Part shown: one piece after another, positions 8,130-16,984 of the stretch
How the letters are laid out: each line of letters opens with the position of its first letter
Position numbering within the stretch: position 1 is the stretch's first letter
Source of the DNA: Streptomyces hyaluromycini
GTDB taxonomy: Bacteria; Actinomycetota; Actinomycetes; Streptomycetales; Streptomycetaceae
Length of the DNA: 64,000 bases
NCBI RefSeq assembly: GCF_002217755.1
Contig: NZ_BCFL01000037.1
Coordinates: 1-64,000 of the forward strand
Reading direction: 5' to 3'
Program-made: the position numbers and the translations under genes
The notes under the pieces: generated by a model
Database searches by the model: none
Told to the model about the DNA's origin: nothing
Seen by the model: only the letters and a program-made list of their open reading frames with translations

Positions 8130-9290
8130 TCGCCGAGCGAATGGTGCAGAAGCTGATCGAGGCCGAGGCGAGCGCCCACATCGGCGCGGAGTGGAACGAG
8201 CACACGCCGACGCGGACCAACATCCGCAACGGGCACCGAGAGAAGGTGCTGACCACGCTGGCCGGCGACCTGGACCTGGAGATCCCCAAGGTCCGCACCG
8301 GCAGCTTCTTCCCCAGCCTGCTGGAGCGACGGCGCCGCATCGACCAGGCCCTCTACGCCGTCATCATGGAGGCATACGTGCACGGGGTCTCCACCCGCAG
8401 TGTCGATGACCTGGTCAAAGCCCTCGGCGGGGACAGCGGCATCTCGAAGTCGGAGGTCTCGCGGATCTGCCAGGCGCTGGACGAGCCGCTGACCGCGTTC
8501 CGCACCCGACCGCTGGATCACGTCCGCTTCCCCTACGTCTACCTGGACGCGACCTACTGCAAGGCGCGCGTGAACCACCAGATCGTCTCGCGGGCCGTCG
8601 TAGTCGCCACCGGCATCACCGAGGGCGGAGGCCGCGATGTCCTGGGCCTGATGGTCGGAGACAGCGAGAGCGAGTTGTTCTGGAAGGAGTTCCTGCGCTC
8701 GCTGCGAGAGCGCGGCCTGTCCGGGGTCCGCCTGGTCGTCACCGACCAGCACGCCGGGCTGGTTGCCGCGGTCCGCAAGGTGATGCTCGGCGCCGCCTGG
8801 CAGCGGTGCAGGGTTCATTTCCTGCGGAACATCTTCAGCGTGATCGACCGGGATTCCGGTGAAATGGTCGCCGCGACGATCCGCACGATCTTCACCCAGC
8901 CCACCGCCGGCCTCGTGCGCACTCAGCTGGACACCGTCGCCGACATGCTCGGCACCCAGTTCCCCAAGTTCAAAGCGATGCTGTTGGAGGCGAAGGAGGA
9001 TCTGACCGCGTTCGCGGACTTCCCGCCCAGGCACTGGAAGAAGATCCAGTCCACGAACCCGCTGGAGCGAGTGAACCGGGAGATCAAGCGCAGGATCGAC
9101 GTCGTCCAGGTCTTCCCCCAACGACGACGCGCTCATCCGGCTGGTCACCGCCGTGCTCTTCGAGATGCACGACGAATGGATCACCTTCCCCCGCCGCCAC
9201 CTCCCCGAAGGCAGCATGGGCGAGATCTACCGCGAACTCCCCGACAGCACCCCCGCGCTACCCAACACCCCGAACACGCCCTCCAGTTGA
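8039..9290 (+). pseudogene. IS256 (mutator) family transposase, frameshifted
   Basis: The frame reads through a mutator-type DDE transposase: EAEASAHIGAEW, the LEIPKVRTGSFFPSLLERRRR block, VDDLVKALG, a catalytic-strand YVYLDATYCKARV with Asp, VVTDQHAGL with the second Asp, QRCRVHFLRN and the STNPLERVNREIKRR motif bearing the Glu. After DVVQVFP a run of five C residues near 9115 shifts the frame. Removing one C restores NDDALIRLVTAVLFEM to a stop at 9288-9290. A second break is likely in the N terminus, where the reading SFAQVSDHQPLIVAG and the reading VTAFAGLFRDI lie in different frames. No terminal inverted repeats were identified. Confidence 0.8.
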
Positions 9291-9405
9291 TCCCCAACAC
9301 CACGACAAGGGACACGACCTGCGGCAGGCAGACCGCGGACCCGCGGTTCGAGTCCTGCAGAGCAAGCGATGAAACGACTTCACAGTGCACTGCGCATAGA
9401 ATCTG

Positions 9406-9618
9406 GAATTCTTCCCGAGGCCACGTGACCTCACGGAAAAGGTCAAAGGGAAGGCGCCGGGTGAACCGATCTCGTCCGAGGCAGAGTTGTGCGAACGGCA
9501 TGGCGTGGCACGGGAGACTGCTCGCCGAGCGGTCCGCATCCCGCGGGAACGGGGGCTGATTGAGACCCGGTGCGGCAAGGGGTCGTTTGTAGCGGGACAC
9601 GCGGGCCAGAACGAGTAG
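9406..9618 (+). pseudogene. GntR-family regulator, winged-helix remnant
   Basis: A frame without start codon encodes GEPISSEAELCERHG, VARETARRAVRIPRERGLIE and CGKGSFVAGH, the complete winged helix-turn-helix of the GntR family. It ends at 9618 with no ligand-binding domain. Short or truncated GntR proteins of this kind (KorSA type) often accompany actinomycete integrative conjugative elements. The piece lies between the dead IS256 and unassigned sequence and is probably a relic. Confidence 0.6.
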
Positions 9619-10170
9619 TAATGCCTGTTCAGGCGGCATGCGGCGCAGCTAGGGGGTCTGAGTGCCGGCTCACTGATGGGCTCCCCACCCATCAAGTTGA
9701 AGTGACGGCGCCAGCGTGTGGGACGACGACAGGAGGGATGGCAGCGGCAACCGCTGCGGTTCCTACCGGAGCCCGCGGCAGACACCCAGAGTAATTGTCA
9801 AGTCTCTTGGAGTAGCGGGAACTTCATTACACCTGACCAAACGGCGCGCCTTGCCTGACATTTACCCTTATAGACAATTCAACAAGATTGCTCCACTTGA
9901 TCCGACATTCGACGTGAGTCAGCATGGAAGCGGACCGTATGTGAGCAACCCGAAAGAGCGGGACCAAGTGCGAGGAGAGCCACTGGGAGTGGCTCAACCC
10001 CCCGTGCACGATGGCCATGACGGGCTAGATACGACCCCCAAGTATCAAGCGAGGCACTCGGCACGGCAGTCGCCCCGAGCCTCCAGCCGCAGCCACATCG
10101 GGCATAAGCCACAACCAGCGGCCATGCGCGGTCGTTGTTGGCGATTTCTGTCCTCCATTGGAGGTGTGTC
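9619..10170. other. Intergenic stretch, no gene seen
   Basis: 550 bp of lower GC than the surroundings (AT-rich around 9795-9900) with no frame that looks coding. The lower GC suggests imported DNA. The promoter of the secreted protein at 10171 must lie at its right end. Confidence 0.4.
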
Positions 10171-10638
10171 ATGAATAGAAGAATGACATTCGCGCTTGCC
10201 GTGCCAGCTGCGGTGCTCGCCTTCCCCGTGGCTGGACCTGCACATGCGCCTGCGCTCGTTCACCATACCCAGGCTCTGCGGACTGTGGGAAGCAAAGTCA
10301 ACATTGCCCCCGCCAATTCGCAAGAATTTAGATGTCCCGCCACGACGGCAGGGGGCGCAGCATGGGACTCGTGCACGGCGATCGATGTCGGCCGGGGAGA
10401 GACCCTGTCCGTGCAAATCAACCTTTCCTCGGACGTCCAGAGCGCGGACTTCCAAATCCTCCGTGGGAACCTGCAGCCGTTGATCGTCAAGGGGGTAAGT
10501 GCCTTTGATTTGCAGCCTACGGTCATTGGAAAGAACTACGCCAAAACTGACGTACGCGTGCCCGTCTTCGTGAAAAGCCATAATGCAGCAACTCCCGTCA
10601 CGCACCCGATCGTCACGGGCTGGTTCGACGTCAGGTAG
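10171..10638 (+). CDS. Small secreted protein of unknown function, 155 aa
   Basis: ATG at 10171 follows TTGGAGGTGTGTC. The N terminus MNRRMTFALAVPAAVLAF is a clear Sec signal peptide with a likely cleavage after PAHA (residues ~23-26). The mature part has two Cys (ATT-flanked FRCPATT and WDSCTAIDV) that could form a disulfide, and a pattern of beta strands (ETLSVQINLSSDVQSADFQI, TDVRVPVFVKSHN). It resembles small secreted Streptomyces proteins without assigned function. GC is slightly lower than that of the core genes, in line with the accessory surroundings. Confidence 0.6.
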   Translation: MNRRMTFALAVPAAVLAFPVAGPAHAPALVHHTQALRTVGSKVNIAPANSQEFRCPATTAGGAAWDSCTAIDVGRGETLSVQINLSSDVQSADFQILRGNLQPLIVKGVSAFDLQPTVIGKNYAKTDVRVPVFVKSHNAATPVTHPIVTGWFDVR

Positions 10639-10783
10639 CCCCTTCCAATCCGGACGGGGACCGTCACCGAAGCTGCGGATTTGGTCAGCCCGTGACCAGC
10701 GGATTCCGTACGGGACTGCTTTGGGACCACGCTGGGGGTCAAGGGCGCCGGCCGAAGCAGCGGACATCTATGCCTGACCTCTA

Positions 10784-11940
10784 CTGATCTTTTCGTAAGT
10801 TCAGTGGGGGTGGTGGCGGTGTGGGTGAGAGGCTGTCGGGGTGGCATATCAACCTTCCCCTTCGGTTGCCGGCTCCTCCCTTCCTCCCTTGTCGCGGCCT
10901 CAGTTGGCGGAGGCGCGTCGTGTTCGGGCAGTCGAGTTGTTCGAGGGCGGCGTCTCGAATGCGGAGATCGCGAGGGCGGTGGGGGTGTGTGCCGAGAGTG
11001 TGCGGCGGTGGCGGCGGGTGTGGGAGCAAGACGGTGCTTCGGGCCTGCGGAGGCGGGCAGCCACCGGACGCCCGCCGAAGCTGGACGACAGCCAGGTCGA
11101 GATGGTCCGGGCCGCGTTGGAGAAGGGTGCCCAGGTTCATGGTTTCGAGGCCGACCTGTGGACCCTGGAACGCGTCGGCGTGGTCGTCACCCGGGCAACG
11201 GGGGTGGTGTTGTCGAGGGCGTCGGTGTGGCGGCTGCTGACGGGCCGGCTCGGATGGAGCCTGCAACGGCCTGAGCGGCGGGCGGTCGAGCGGGACGAGT
11301 CGGAGATCGCCCGCTGGATCGCGCACGAGTGGCCGCGCATCAAAAAGGGGCCGTGAACACATGTGCCTGGATCGTCTTCCTCGACGAATCAGGCGTCTCC
11401 CTGCTTCCTCAGATCCGCCGCACCTACTCGCCCCGAGGGCGGACTCCGCTCCTGCGGCACCGCCTGAACTGGAAGCGCGCGTCGATGGCCGGAGCCTTGG
11501 GCTACCACTCCACCGACCGCGATCGCGGGGCCCGCCTGTGCTTCCACCTCAAGCCCGGCAGCTACGTCACCGCCGGACTCATCGAGGTCCTGGAGCAGAT
11601 GAAGGTGTCCTACCGCGGCGAGCGGGTGGTCCTGGTCTGGGACGGCCTGTCCGCCCACTGGAGCCGAGCAATGCGGGCCTGGGCCACCGAACAGGACTGG
11701 GTCACCCTGGAGCGATTACCCGCCTACGCTCCCGAGCTGAACCCGGTGGAACTGCTGTGGTCCTCACTCAAGAAACGCGAACTTGCCAACCTCGCCGGCG
11801 ACCACCTCGCCGATGTCGCCGACGCCACCGAGCAAGGCATCCACCGCATCAATGCCAACCCCCGACTGCCATGGTCATTCCTCGCCCATACCGGCCTGAC
11901 CATCCACCCACCACCCCCACCGAACTTACGAAAAGATCAG
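10784..11940 (+). mobile_element. IS630-family insertion sequence, complete, 1157 bp
   Basis: The ends read CTGATCTTTTCGTAAGTTC at 10784 and the exact complement GAACTTACGAAAAGATCAG ending at 11940, followed inward by a near-matching GGGGGTGGTGG block. Outside both ends is the dinucleotide TA (10782-10783 and 11941-11942), the target duplication expected for IS630. It carries two overlapping transposase frames. Clean ends and an intact duplication suggest recent insertion. Confidence 0.93.
10841..11356 (+). CDS. IS630 transposase OrfA (DNA-binding part)
   Basis: The frame encodes a winged/helix-turn-helix region: ARRVRAVELFEGG, VSNAEIARAVGVCAESVRRW, a second HTH with RPPKLDDSQ, and then WTLERVGVVVTRATGV and SVWRLLTGRLGWSLQ, which precede the DDE domain in one-piece IS630 transposases. 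It ends at 11356, overlapping the next frame by 28 bp around an AAAAAGGGG run. A -1 ribosomal frameshift there would fuse OrfA with OrfB, as is usual in several IS630 subgroups. Confidence 0.85.
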   Translation: MAYQPSPSVAGSSLPPLSRPQLAEARRVRAVELFEGGVSNAEIARAVGVCAESVRRWRRVWEQDGASGLRRRAATGRPPKLDDSQVEMVRAALEKGAQVHGFEADLWTLERVGVVVTRATGVVLSRASVWRLLTGRLGWSLQRPERRAVERDESEIARWIAHEWPRIKKGP

Positions 11941-11943
11941 TAG
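11329..11943 (+). CDS. IS630 transposase OrfB (DDE catalytic part)
   Basis: The DDE_3 domain is complete: IVFLDESGVSLLP with the first Asp, VVLVWDGLSAHW with the second, and LPAYAPELNPVELLWSSLKK with the final Glu. The first codon of the open frame (GTG at 11329) is inside OrfA, so the functional product is probably the frameshift fusion. The stop TAG at 11941-11943 uses the TA of the target duplication outside the element, so the last residue depends on the insertion site. Confidence 0.88.
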   Translation: MAAHQKGAVNTCAWIVFLDESGVSLLPQIRRTYSPRGRTPLLRHRLNWKRASMAGALGYHSTDRDRGARLCFHLKPGSYVTAGLIEVLEQMKVSYRGERVVLVWDGLSAHWSRAMRAWATEQDWVTLERLPAYAPELNPVELLWSSLKKRELANLAGDHLADVADATEQGIHRINANPRLPWSFLAHTGLTIHPPPPPNLRKDQ

Positions 11944-12005
11944 TGTGATGCGCCAGAAATCCTGAGGGTTAAGTAGTCCCAGAGCCTAACCTCGACCTTT
12001 CATGA

Positions 12006-12029
12006 GGCCCGTCAGCTTGCTGACGGGCC
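12006..12029 (-). terminator. Hairpin terminator at the IS1380 left end
   Basis: GGCCCGTCAG, loop CTTG, CTGACGGGCC gives a perfect 10-bp stem, followed by CCTTTGT on the plus strand. It lies between the transposase stop and the element end, and could also block transcription entering from outside. Confidence 0.6.
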
Positions 12030-12160
12030 CTTTGTGGTGAGTGTTAGTGGGGATTTTCGGAGTCTGGGCAGGCTGATGGCCCGGTCGTCGCGTCGGGTCT
12101 GCGCCGGGTTCCACGGCTCCGGTCGGGGTGGTGCTGCTCGCAAGGACGGGAACGTGCTGG

Positions 12161-13588
12161 TCAGCCGGGGTTCGGGAGGGCGTGGAGCCGGTCCAGGGCT
12201 TCGGTGATCACGCCGGTCCAAGGCCAGTGCCCGGCGAGGCGGAGGTAGCAGCGCCGGCCGGTGGTGACGAGCTGGGCGGCGGTGGAGAACAGCCGAAGCC
12301 GCAGGCGGCGGGGCTCCCACAGGCGGGCGGGGCCGGTCAGGGCGAGCAGCGGCATCCAGGCCAGCAGGTCGAGGGCGATCTGGACGATCTCCAGCCAGAT
12401 CTGGTTCTGCGCGGCGTCGTGGAGGGGGAGGTTGCGCAGGCCGGTGGCGCGGGCGGCGCGGATGCGGTCCTCGGCACGGGCTCGCTGCCGGTGGCGTAGT
12501 TCGAGGGTGGCGATCGCCTCGTCCGCTGTGTTGGTGGCGAAGCAGGTCAACCGCATGCCGTCGGCGTCGGTGAAGCGCAACTGGGCGCCGGGGTGCGGGC
12601 GTTCCTTGCGGACGATCAGCCGCAGTCCCTTGGGCCAGCCGGTCAGGCAGTTGCCGGCGAGTTCGGCGACCCAGGCGCCGTCGCGGATGTCGCCGTCGGG
12701 TTCGACGGCCGGTGTCCAGGCCGAGGCCGGGACCTTCAGGACGGCCTGGTGGATGGCGTCGGTGATGGTCATGCCGACCGAGTACGACAGCCACCTGCCG
12801 CGCTGGGCGAGCCAGGCGATGAACTCGTAGGTGCCGCCGCCGGAGTCGGTGCGGATCAGCGTCTGACGGCCGCGCCGCAACCGTTTCGGCAGCTGGGCCA
12901 GGGCCAGCCTGGTGGCCTCGATGTGGTCGGCGGCGGTGTTGGAGCCCGCGTTGCCGGGCCGCAGCAGGCCCACGACCGGCTCGCCGGACCCGCCGCGGCC
13001 GTGGTCGACGAACCCCATCAGCGGGTGGTGCCCGAACGTCTTCTTCCAGGTCGCAGTGGCGTCCTGCTTCTCGGAGTGCGCCAGGACGAGGACGCCGTCG
13101 ATGTCCACGATCACCTGCCCGCCCGCGTCCGGCGCCGTGTCACCGGCCAACCGCCATACGTGTTCGCGTACTTCAGCACGGGCGGTGCGCAGCACAGCCA
13201 GGACCTGCTGTCCGCCCCACGCCAGCTTGCTGATCAGCCGGGAGACCGTGGGATCGGAGGCCACCGGCCCGAACACGGCCGGCTCGGCCCTCAACATGCC
13301 CACATCGGCCAGGCAGTCCCCGCCCAGTGCCACCGCGAGCGCGACATCCAGCAGGATCTTGCCCGGATCGTGCACCGTCCGCGGTTTGCGCCACGGCACG
13401 AGCGCCGCTGATATCGCCGCATCCAGACCGGACTTGCGGACCGTCTCGACCAGCAGCATCGCACCGGCCTGCGAGGCGGCCCCACCGCTCCCGCCCTGGA
13501 CGCGGACACGCGGATAGGACCCGATACGCTTTTCCACCTGGAAAGTGCCTCCGCCGGTGGCGGGAACAAGGACCTCAGCAATCCTCAT
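12161..13588 (-). CDS. IS1380-family transposase, 475 aa
   Basis: Full-length DDE_Tnp_1 type transposase starting MRIAEVLVPATGGG. Visible catalytic blocks are GGQVIVDIDGVLVLAHSEKQ (first Asp), RGRQTLIRTDSGGGTYEF (second Asp) and, near the C terminus, ELRHRQRARAEDRIRAARATG with the Glu in the YREK-like region. The order and ~475-aa length fit IS1380. No frame break was seen, so the element is probably active. The promoter should lie in the 60 bp between 13588 and the right inverted repeat. Confidence 0.92.
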   Translation of the reverse strand: MRIAEVLVPATGGGTFQVEKRIGSYPRVRVQGGSGGAASQAGAMLLVETVRKSGLDAAISAALVPWRKPRTVHDPGKILLDVALAVALGGDCLADVGMLRAEPAVFGPVASDPTVSRLISKLAWGGQQVLAVLRTARAEVREHVWRLAGDTAPDAGGQVIVDIDGVLVLAHSEKQDATATWKKTFGHHPLMGFVDHGRGGSGEPVVGLLRPGNAGSNTAADHIEATRLALAQLPKRLRRGRQTLIRTDSGGGTYEFIAWLAQRGRWLSYSVGMTITDAIHQAVLKVPASAWTPAVEPDGDIRDGAWVAELAGNCLTGWPKGLRLIVRKERPHPGAQLRFTDADGMRLTCFATNTADEAIATLELRHRQRARAEDRIRAARATGLRNLPLHDAAQNQIWLEIVQIALDLLAWMPLLALTGPARLWEPRRLRLRLFSTAAQLVTTGRRCYLRLAGHWPWTGVITEALDRLHALPNPG

Positions 13589-13663
13589 TCTCGCTGGCCA
13601 GAGGCACTTTCTGCTTTCTTGATCACCAGCCGGACAGCTGGCCTCATGAAAGCGCGATGTTAG

Positions 13664-14761
13664 CTACGACTTGGGGGGGGTGCACTTCCACGGCTCCGCG
13701 ATTGTGCCGTCTGGCTCCCGACCATACCGCCGAAGCCGGCCGCTTTCCGTGCTGCAGTCCTCTTCCTCTGGCACCCCATCTGTACTTTTGGCCGTCTGCA
13801 GCAATTTGGCCGCTTCACGAGCCGCGTGGTGATCTCCCGCCTTAGCTCCTACGTCCAGCCACGCGATGGCCTCTGGAAGGCGTCCTGCACCGCTGAGCGC
13901 GTACGCTCCATACCGGATGGCGAGCCCATCACCGGATTCAGCGGCAAGTCTATAGAGGTGAATTGCTACACGTAGGTAACCCCTCTGCCAGGCAGAATAG
14001 CCTGGTGTGAAGAGGTAAGCGCGATTGCCATGCTCGATGAGAGCGGTCCATAGTTCCGTAGGGGGATTTTTATTGCGGCGTTGCCAGCGAACGTGCTGGT
14101 CAACGTACTTGGCGACGCTGTAATGAGGCTCGTTGTAGCGAGAATGATCAAGATGTGGGCTACGCCTGAGGAAGCCGTCAGTGAAATGGAGGTCCAGGTC
14201 CTGCTCCACCCAGCGCTCCGAGAGCTCACTGAGTTCGCGGGCAGGGAGATAACTTGGCGCCGCCATCTCCAGTACGGCACGAGAGATAGGGCAACTGTGG
14301 CCCATGCGATGGGCGTCCACCACCGTCTCGACCAGTGCCGTCTTGGATGCGCTCGCCTTATGGTAGCGCTCCACCTCTTTCTTGTACGGCCCTAACTTCT
14401 CCCAGAGATCGTCGACCTGGCCTTCCACTGCATCTGCGTTTTCGTGCGCCCTTCGGGCCAGCACGATCGCAATAGCCTTCACGTTGCCCAATTGCTTCGG
14501 AATGGCGTCTTGCGTCAAGATCTCTCTGATAACGTCACGCGCAGGTGCTCCAGGGAACTCTAGTTTCTCGTCCGCGTCTGCGGCAGCCTTAGCCTCTTCG
14601 GCAATTTTATCCAGAGTCGGGAATTTTTCATTCTTTCCTCCAGAGCGCTCGTAAAGATCGAAGAGGAAATCCTTCAGATCCTTCAGCGGCCCCGGTGCCA
14701 CGTTTGCACGTTGCAGCGGTCGTGGCCGACTGGCGCCGCCAGCCCCCTCATCACTACTCAT
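13664..14761 (-). CDS. Sel1/TPR-like repeat protein with helical N-terminal domain, 365 aa
   Basis: ATG at 14761 (MSSDEGAGGASRP) is chosen because the conserved N-terminal domain (LKDLKDFLFDLYERSGG, then LDKIAEEAKA and DVIREILTQD) starts ~25 residues later. That domain occurs in many Streptomyces regulators or scaffold proteins and looks like a small HTH-like module. The C-terminal 120 residues hold Sel1/TPR-like helices: GYLRVAIHLYRLAAESGDG, LAIRYGAYALSGAGRLPEAI and AWLDVGAKAGDHHAAREA. Such proteins mediate protein contacts, and the partner is unknown. Base composition is less GC-rich than the core. IS1380 inserted just beyond its 3' end. Confidence 0.6.
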   Translation of the reverse strand: MSSDEGAGGASRPRPLQRANVAPGPLKDLKDFLFDLYERSGGKNEKFPTLDKIAEEAKAAADADEKLEFPGAPARDVIREILTQDAIPKQLGNVKAIAIVLARRAHENADAVEGQVDDLWEKLGPYKKEVERYHKASASKTALVETVVDAHRMGHSCPISRAVLEMAAPSYLPARELSELSERWVEQDLDLHFTDGFLRRSPHLDHSRYNEPHYSVAKYVDQHVRWQRRNKNPPTELWTALIEHGNRAYLFTPGYSAWQRGYLRVAIHLYRLAAESGDGLAIRYGAYALSGAGRLPEAIAWLDVGAKAGDHHAAREAAKLLQTAKSTDGVPEEEDCSTESGRLRRYGREPDGTIAEPWKCTPPKS

Positions 14762-14937
14762 CCCAGCATGATTGCAGCTCTGCCGGGCGGTAGCTGCCGA
14801 ATGTGCGCATATCCCGGGGGCTGCCGTCTGGGGTCGGGACTCGTCGGGACTCGTCGGGGACTTCCACGGCGTCCCCAAGATGGTCACAGGGCCGAATCGA
14901 CTCGGCTCTGCGACCACCTTCGATACCTGGAGGGCCC

Positions 14938-15213
14938 ATGTCCCACAAGCAGTTGACAGCGGCCGAGATCGTTTCCGCATGTACGGCCAGCCACTCCCCG
15001 CTGGCGGCCCCCGCCGGCGGCCAGCTGCTGATCTTCGCCACTGACGGTGAGGGTTCTCACGGCCAGACGCCCCCTCAACAGGTGGCCGAATGCGGGGAAA
15101 TCCGGCTGGCCACCGACAAGCGGTACAAGCGGCTGAGTCTGGCTTGCGCCATCGTCAGCGGTATCTGCACCGGTGCTGCTCGAGCGGCAGTCAACTGGCT
15201 GCTCACTCAGTGA
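14938..15213 (+). CDS. Small hypothetical protein, 91 aa, probably truncated by an IS remnant
   Basis: ATG at 14938 (MSHKQLTAAEIVSACTAS) follows CTGGAGGGCCC. The sequence has a hydrophobic segment near the C terminus (LACAIVSGICTGAARAAV). The stop TGA at 15211-15213 is the first three bases of the inverted repeat of the IS5 remnant that begins at 15211, so the original reading frame was cut by the insertion and the natural C terminus is missing. Function unknown. It is divergent from the gene at 14761. Confidence 0.45.
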   Translation: MSHKQLTAAEIVSACTASHSPLAAPAGGQLLIFATDGEGSHGQTPPQQVAECGEIRLATDKRYKRLSLACAIVSGICTGAARAAVNWLLTQ

Positions 15214-15325
15214 GCGTTTTCAGCGTTGCCTCTCCAGGGTGAGGACGGAGACGCCCTGGCGTTCGCAGACTCGGATGATCTTGTGGTTCTGGGCGGCGGT
15301 CAGATCGTGGGTGCGGAGCCCGCAC
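15211..15325 (-). mobile_element. IS5-family remnant with internal deletion (same family as 16074-16961)
   Basis: It starts with the element end TGAGCGTTTTCAGCGTTG and the codons for TLEKQR. At a GAGGACGG microhomology it then jumps to the internal segment complementary to 16650-16720, which encodes the THDLTAARTHKIIRI region of the full transposase. About 200 bp of gene between these points are deleted and the left half is missing. Confidence 0.75.
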
Positions 15326-15352
15326 CCGGGGCACCGGGTGCGGGCTCCGCAC
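15311..15352 (-). terminator. Strong hairpin downstream of the HAD hydrolase gene
   Basis: GTGCGGAGCCCGCACCC and its perfect complement GGGTGCGGGCTCCGCAC are separated by 8 bases, a 17-bp stem located 10 bp after the HAD stop. Streptomyces terminators commonly lack a U-tract, so this is a good candidate terminator, for both strands. Confidence 0.7.
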
Positions 15353-15361
15353 CAAGGTGCG

Positions 15362-16003
15362 TCAGCCTGCTTTGAGGAGAAGGTCCTTCAATTCGCTCAG
15401 GCTGTCGATCCGGTAGCTTGCCCGGGAAAGGTCGTTCGCCCTCGTGAACTCGTTATGGACAACGACGCAGTCGACACCGGCCGCCACAGCCGAGGTCAGT
15501 CCTCTGGCTGAATCCTCCACGACCAGGGCCTCTTCCCTGGTGGCGCCGAAGCGTTTCAGTCCGGCCAGGTACGGTCCTGGGTGCGGCTTGGCGAGTTCGT
15601 AGTCCTCGCGAACAATGACGAACTCCATGAACTGCCTGATCTGGCGCTTTTCATGGATGATGTCGAAGTCGGCCCGTTTCGCGGTCGTCACGATGGCCAT
15701 GCGGACGTACGCCGACAGCTCGGTGAGGACGTCGACGACGCCGTCGATCTCGATGGCCTCGGTCCGCAGGTACTCCTGGTAGTAGCCGTTGCGGGCCGCG
15801 CGAACCCGGCTGAGGGTCCGGTCGTTGATGCCAGCTGCTTTGGCTTGGGCCCAAGAGCCCGATCCCCGGGTCATGTCGCGGAGGTACTGATCCTTGTCCA
15901 GCGTGAAACCGGCCTCCGCCAGGGCGCGTTCCGCGGATTTGAAATACCAGAACTCTGTGTCGACCAGGACGCCATCATGATCGAAGAGTATGTACTTCTT
16001 CAC
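15362..16003 (-). CDS. HAD-family phosphatase (beta-phosphoglucomutase-like), 213 aa
   Basis: All HAD motifs are present: motif I DHDGVLVDTEFW (nucleophile Asp8 and Asp10), motif II MAIVTTAKR (Thr), motif III Lys in ELAKPHPGPY and motif IV LVVEDSARGLTSA. The helical cap between residues 15 and 80 and the total length match the PGMB/CbbY subfamily, which dephosphorylates or isomerises small phosphorylated metabolites. The substrate is not predictable. It stands alone between two copies of the same IS5-family element with its own terminator, and looks like an isolated cargo-like gene. Confidence 0.8.
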   Translation of the reverse strand: MKKYILFDHDGVLVDTEFWYFKSAERALAEAGFTLDKDQYLRDMTRGSGSWAQAKAAGINDRTLSRVRAARNGYYQEYLRTEAIEIDGVVDVLTELSAYVRMAIVTTAKRADFDIIHEKRQIRQFMEFVIVREDYELAKPHPGPYLAGLKRFGATREEALVVEDSARGLTSAVAAGVDCVVVHNEFTRANDLSRASYRIDSLSELKDLLLKAG

Positions 16004-16073
16004 GGCCTCATTCCTTTCCGGCGGCCGCGGCGGCCAGTCGCGCCGCCGTGGATCGTACCGTCGGCACCCATAG

Positions 16074-16961
16074 GTGAGCGTTCTCAGTGTGGCTACGGGT
16101 CGGATGACAACGGCCAGGTGGGGGGTGCCGCAACGAGTAGGGCTCCCGTGCCGTTGAGGGAGGTGTTCGACGTCTCAACTCAGCAGCACGGGAGCCCTGT
16201 TGGTTCCATATCCTGCCGCACTCGACCTCCCTCACGCCCTGGTCGAGTGGGTCACGATGCTCCTGGTCACCCGTGAGTGTGACCGGCGGTGCAAGCTTCC
16301 GCCGCACCGACGCGCACTCGTCGCACTCGTGTACCTACGCCGCCACGACACCCTCGCCAGGATTGCCGCGGCCTTCGGCATATCCGTCGGTACCGCCCAC
16401 GCCTACGTCACCACCGTCACCGACCTGCTTGCCGAGCGGGCCCCGGGCCTGCTGAAGACCCTGCGCGAGTACGACCCCGACTTCGTTCTCCTCGACGGAA
16501 CGCTCGCCGAGTGCGACCGCGTCGGCGACAGCCGCGCCGACTACTCCGCCAAGCACCGCCGGCACGGCGTAAACGTCCAGGTCGTCACCGATCCCGACGG
16601 TGCAGTGCTGTGGATCTCGCCCACGCTACCTGGCCGCACGCACGACCTGACCGCCGCCCGCACCCACAAGATCATCCGGATCTGCGAACGCCAGGGCGTC
16701 CCCGTCCTCGCCGACCGCGCCTACACCGGCGCCGGCACGCACGTCACCACCGGCATCAAACGACCACCCGGCAGAGAACTCACCCCCACCCATCGCACCG
16801 TCAACCGTGCCCTCGCCCAGGCCAGGGCCCCAGTCGAGCGCGGCATGGCACGGCTGAAGTCATGGCAGATCTTCCGTAGATCGCGCGTCAGCCCCAATCG
16901 TATGACCGTCATCGCCAAAGCCGTCCTCACCCTGGAGAAGCAACGCTGAAAACGCTCAGTA
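16074..16961 (+). mobile_element. IS5-family insertion sequence, complete, ~0.89 kb
   Basis: The left end GTGAGCGTTCTCAGTGT and the complement of the right end (ACTGAGCGTTTTCAGCGT) form imperfect ~17-bp inverted repeats. Between them lies one transposase gene. A deletion remnant of the same element sits 0.75 kb to the left in the opposite orientation. The right end abuts the IS1380 remnant at 16985. Confidence 0.8.
16200..16949 (+). CDS. IS5-family transposase (DDE_Tnp_4 type), 249 aa
   Basis: The start codon is TTG at 16200 (read as MVPYPAALDLPHALVEW). A helix-turn-helix (DTLARIAAAFGISVGTAHAY) is followed by the DDE_4 catalytic strands: FVLLDGTLAE (first Asp), SPTLPGRTHDLTAA (second Asp), VPVLADRAYTGAG and the VERGMARLKSW segment with the Glu. 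It ends TLEKQR just before the right inverted repeat. Intact by eye. Confidence 0.88.
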   Translation: MVPYPAALDLPHALVEWVTMLLVTRECDRRCKLPPHRRALVALVYLRRHDTLARIAAAFGISVGTAHAYVTTVTDLLAERAPGLLKTLREYDPDFVLLDGTLAECDRVGDSRADYSAKHRRHGVNVQVVTDPDGAVLWISPTLPGRTHDLTAARTHKIIRICERQGVPVLADRAYTGAGTHVTTGIKRPPGRELTPTHRTVNRALAQARAPVERGMARLKSWQIFRRSRVSPNRMTVIAKAVLTLEKQR

Positions 16962-16984
16962 AGCAGGTCGATCGGCGCCGTTTT

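Larger units (their letters stand above)
11997..13652 (-). mobile_element. IS1380-family insertion sequence, complete, ~1.66 kb
   Basis: The ends carry the inverted repeat CTTTCATGAGGCC (left near 11997-12009; right as GGCCTCATGAAAG at 13640-13652). The single transposase gene lies between them on the minus strand. A truncated second copy with the same right end occurs at 16985-17277. It inserted 11 bp beyond the stop of the gene at 13664. No clear target duplication was recognised. Confidence 0.85.
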
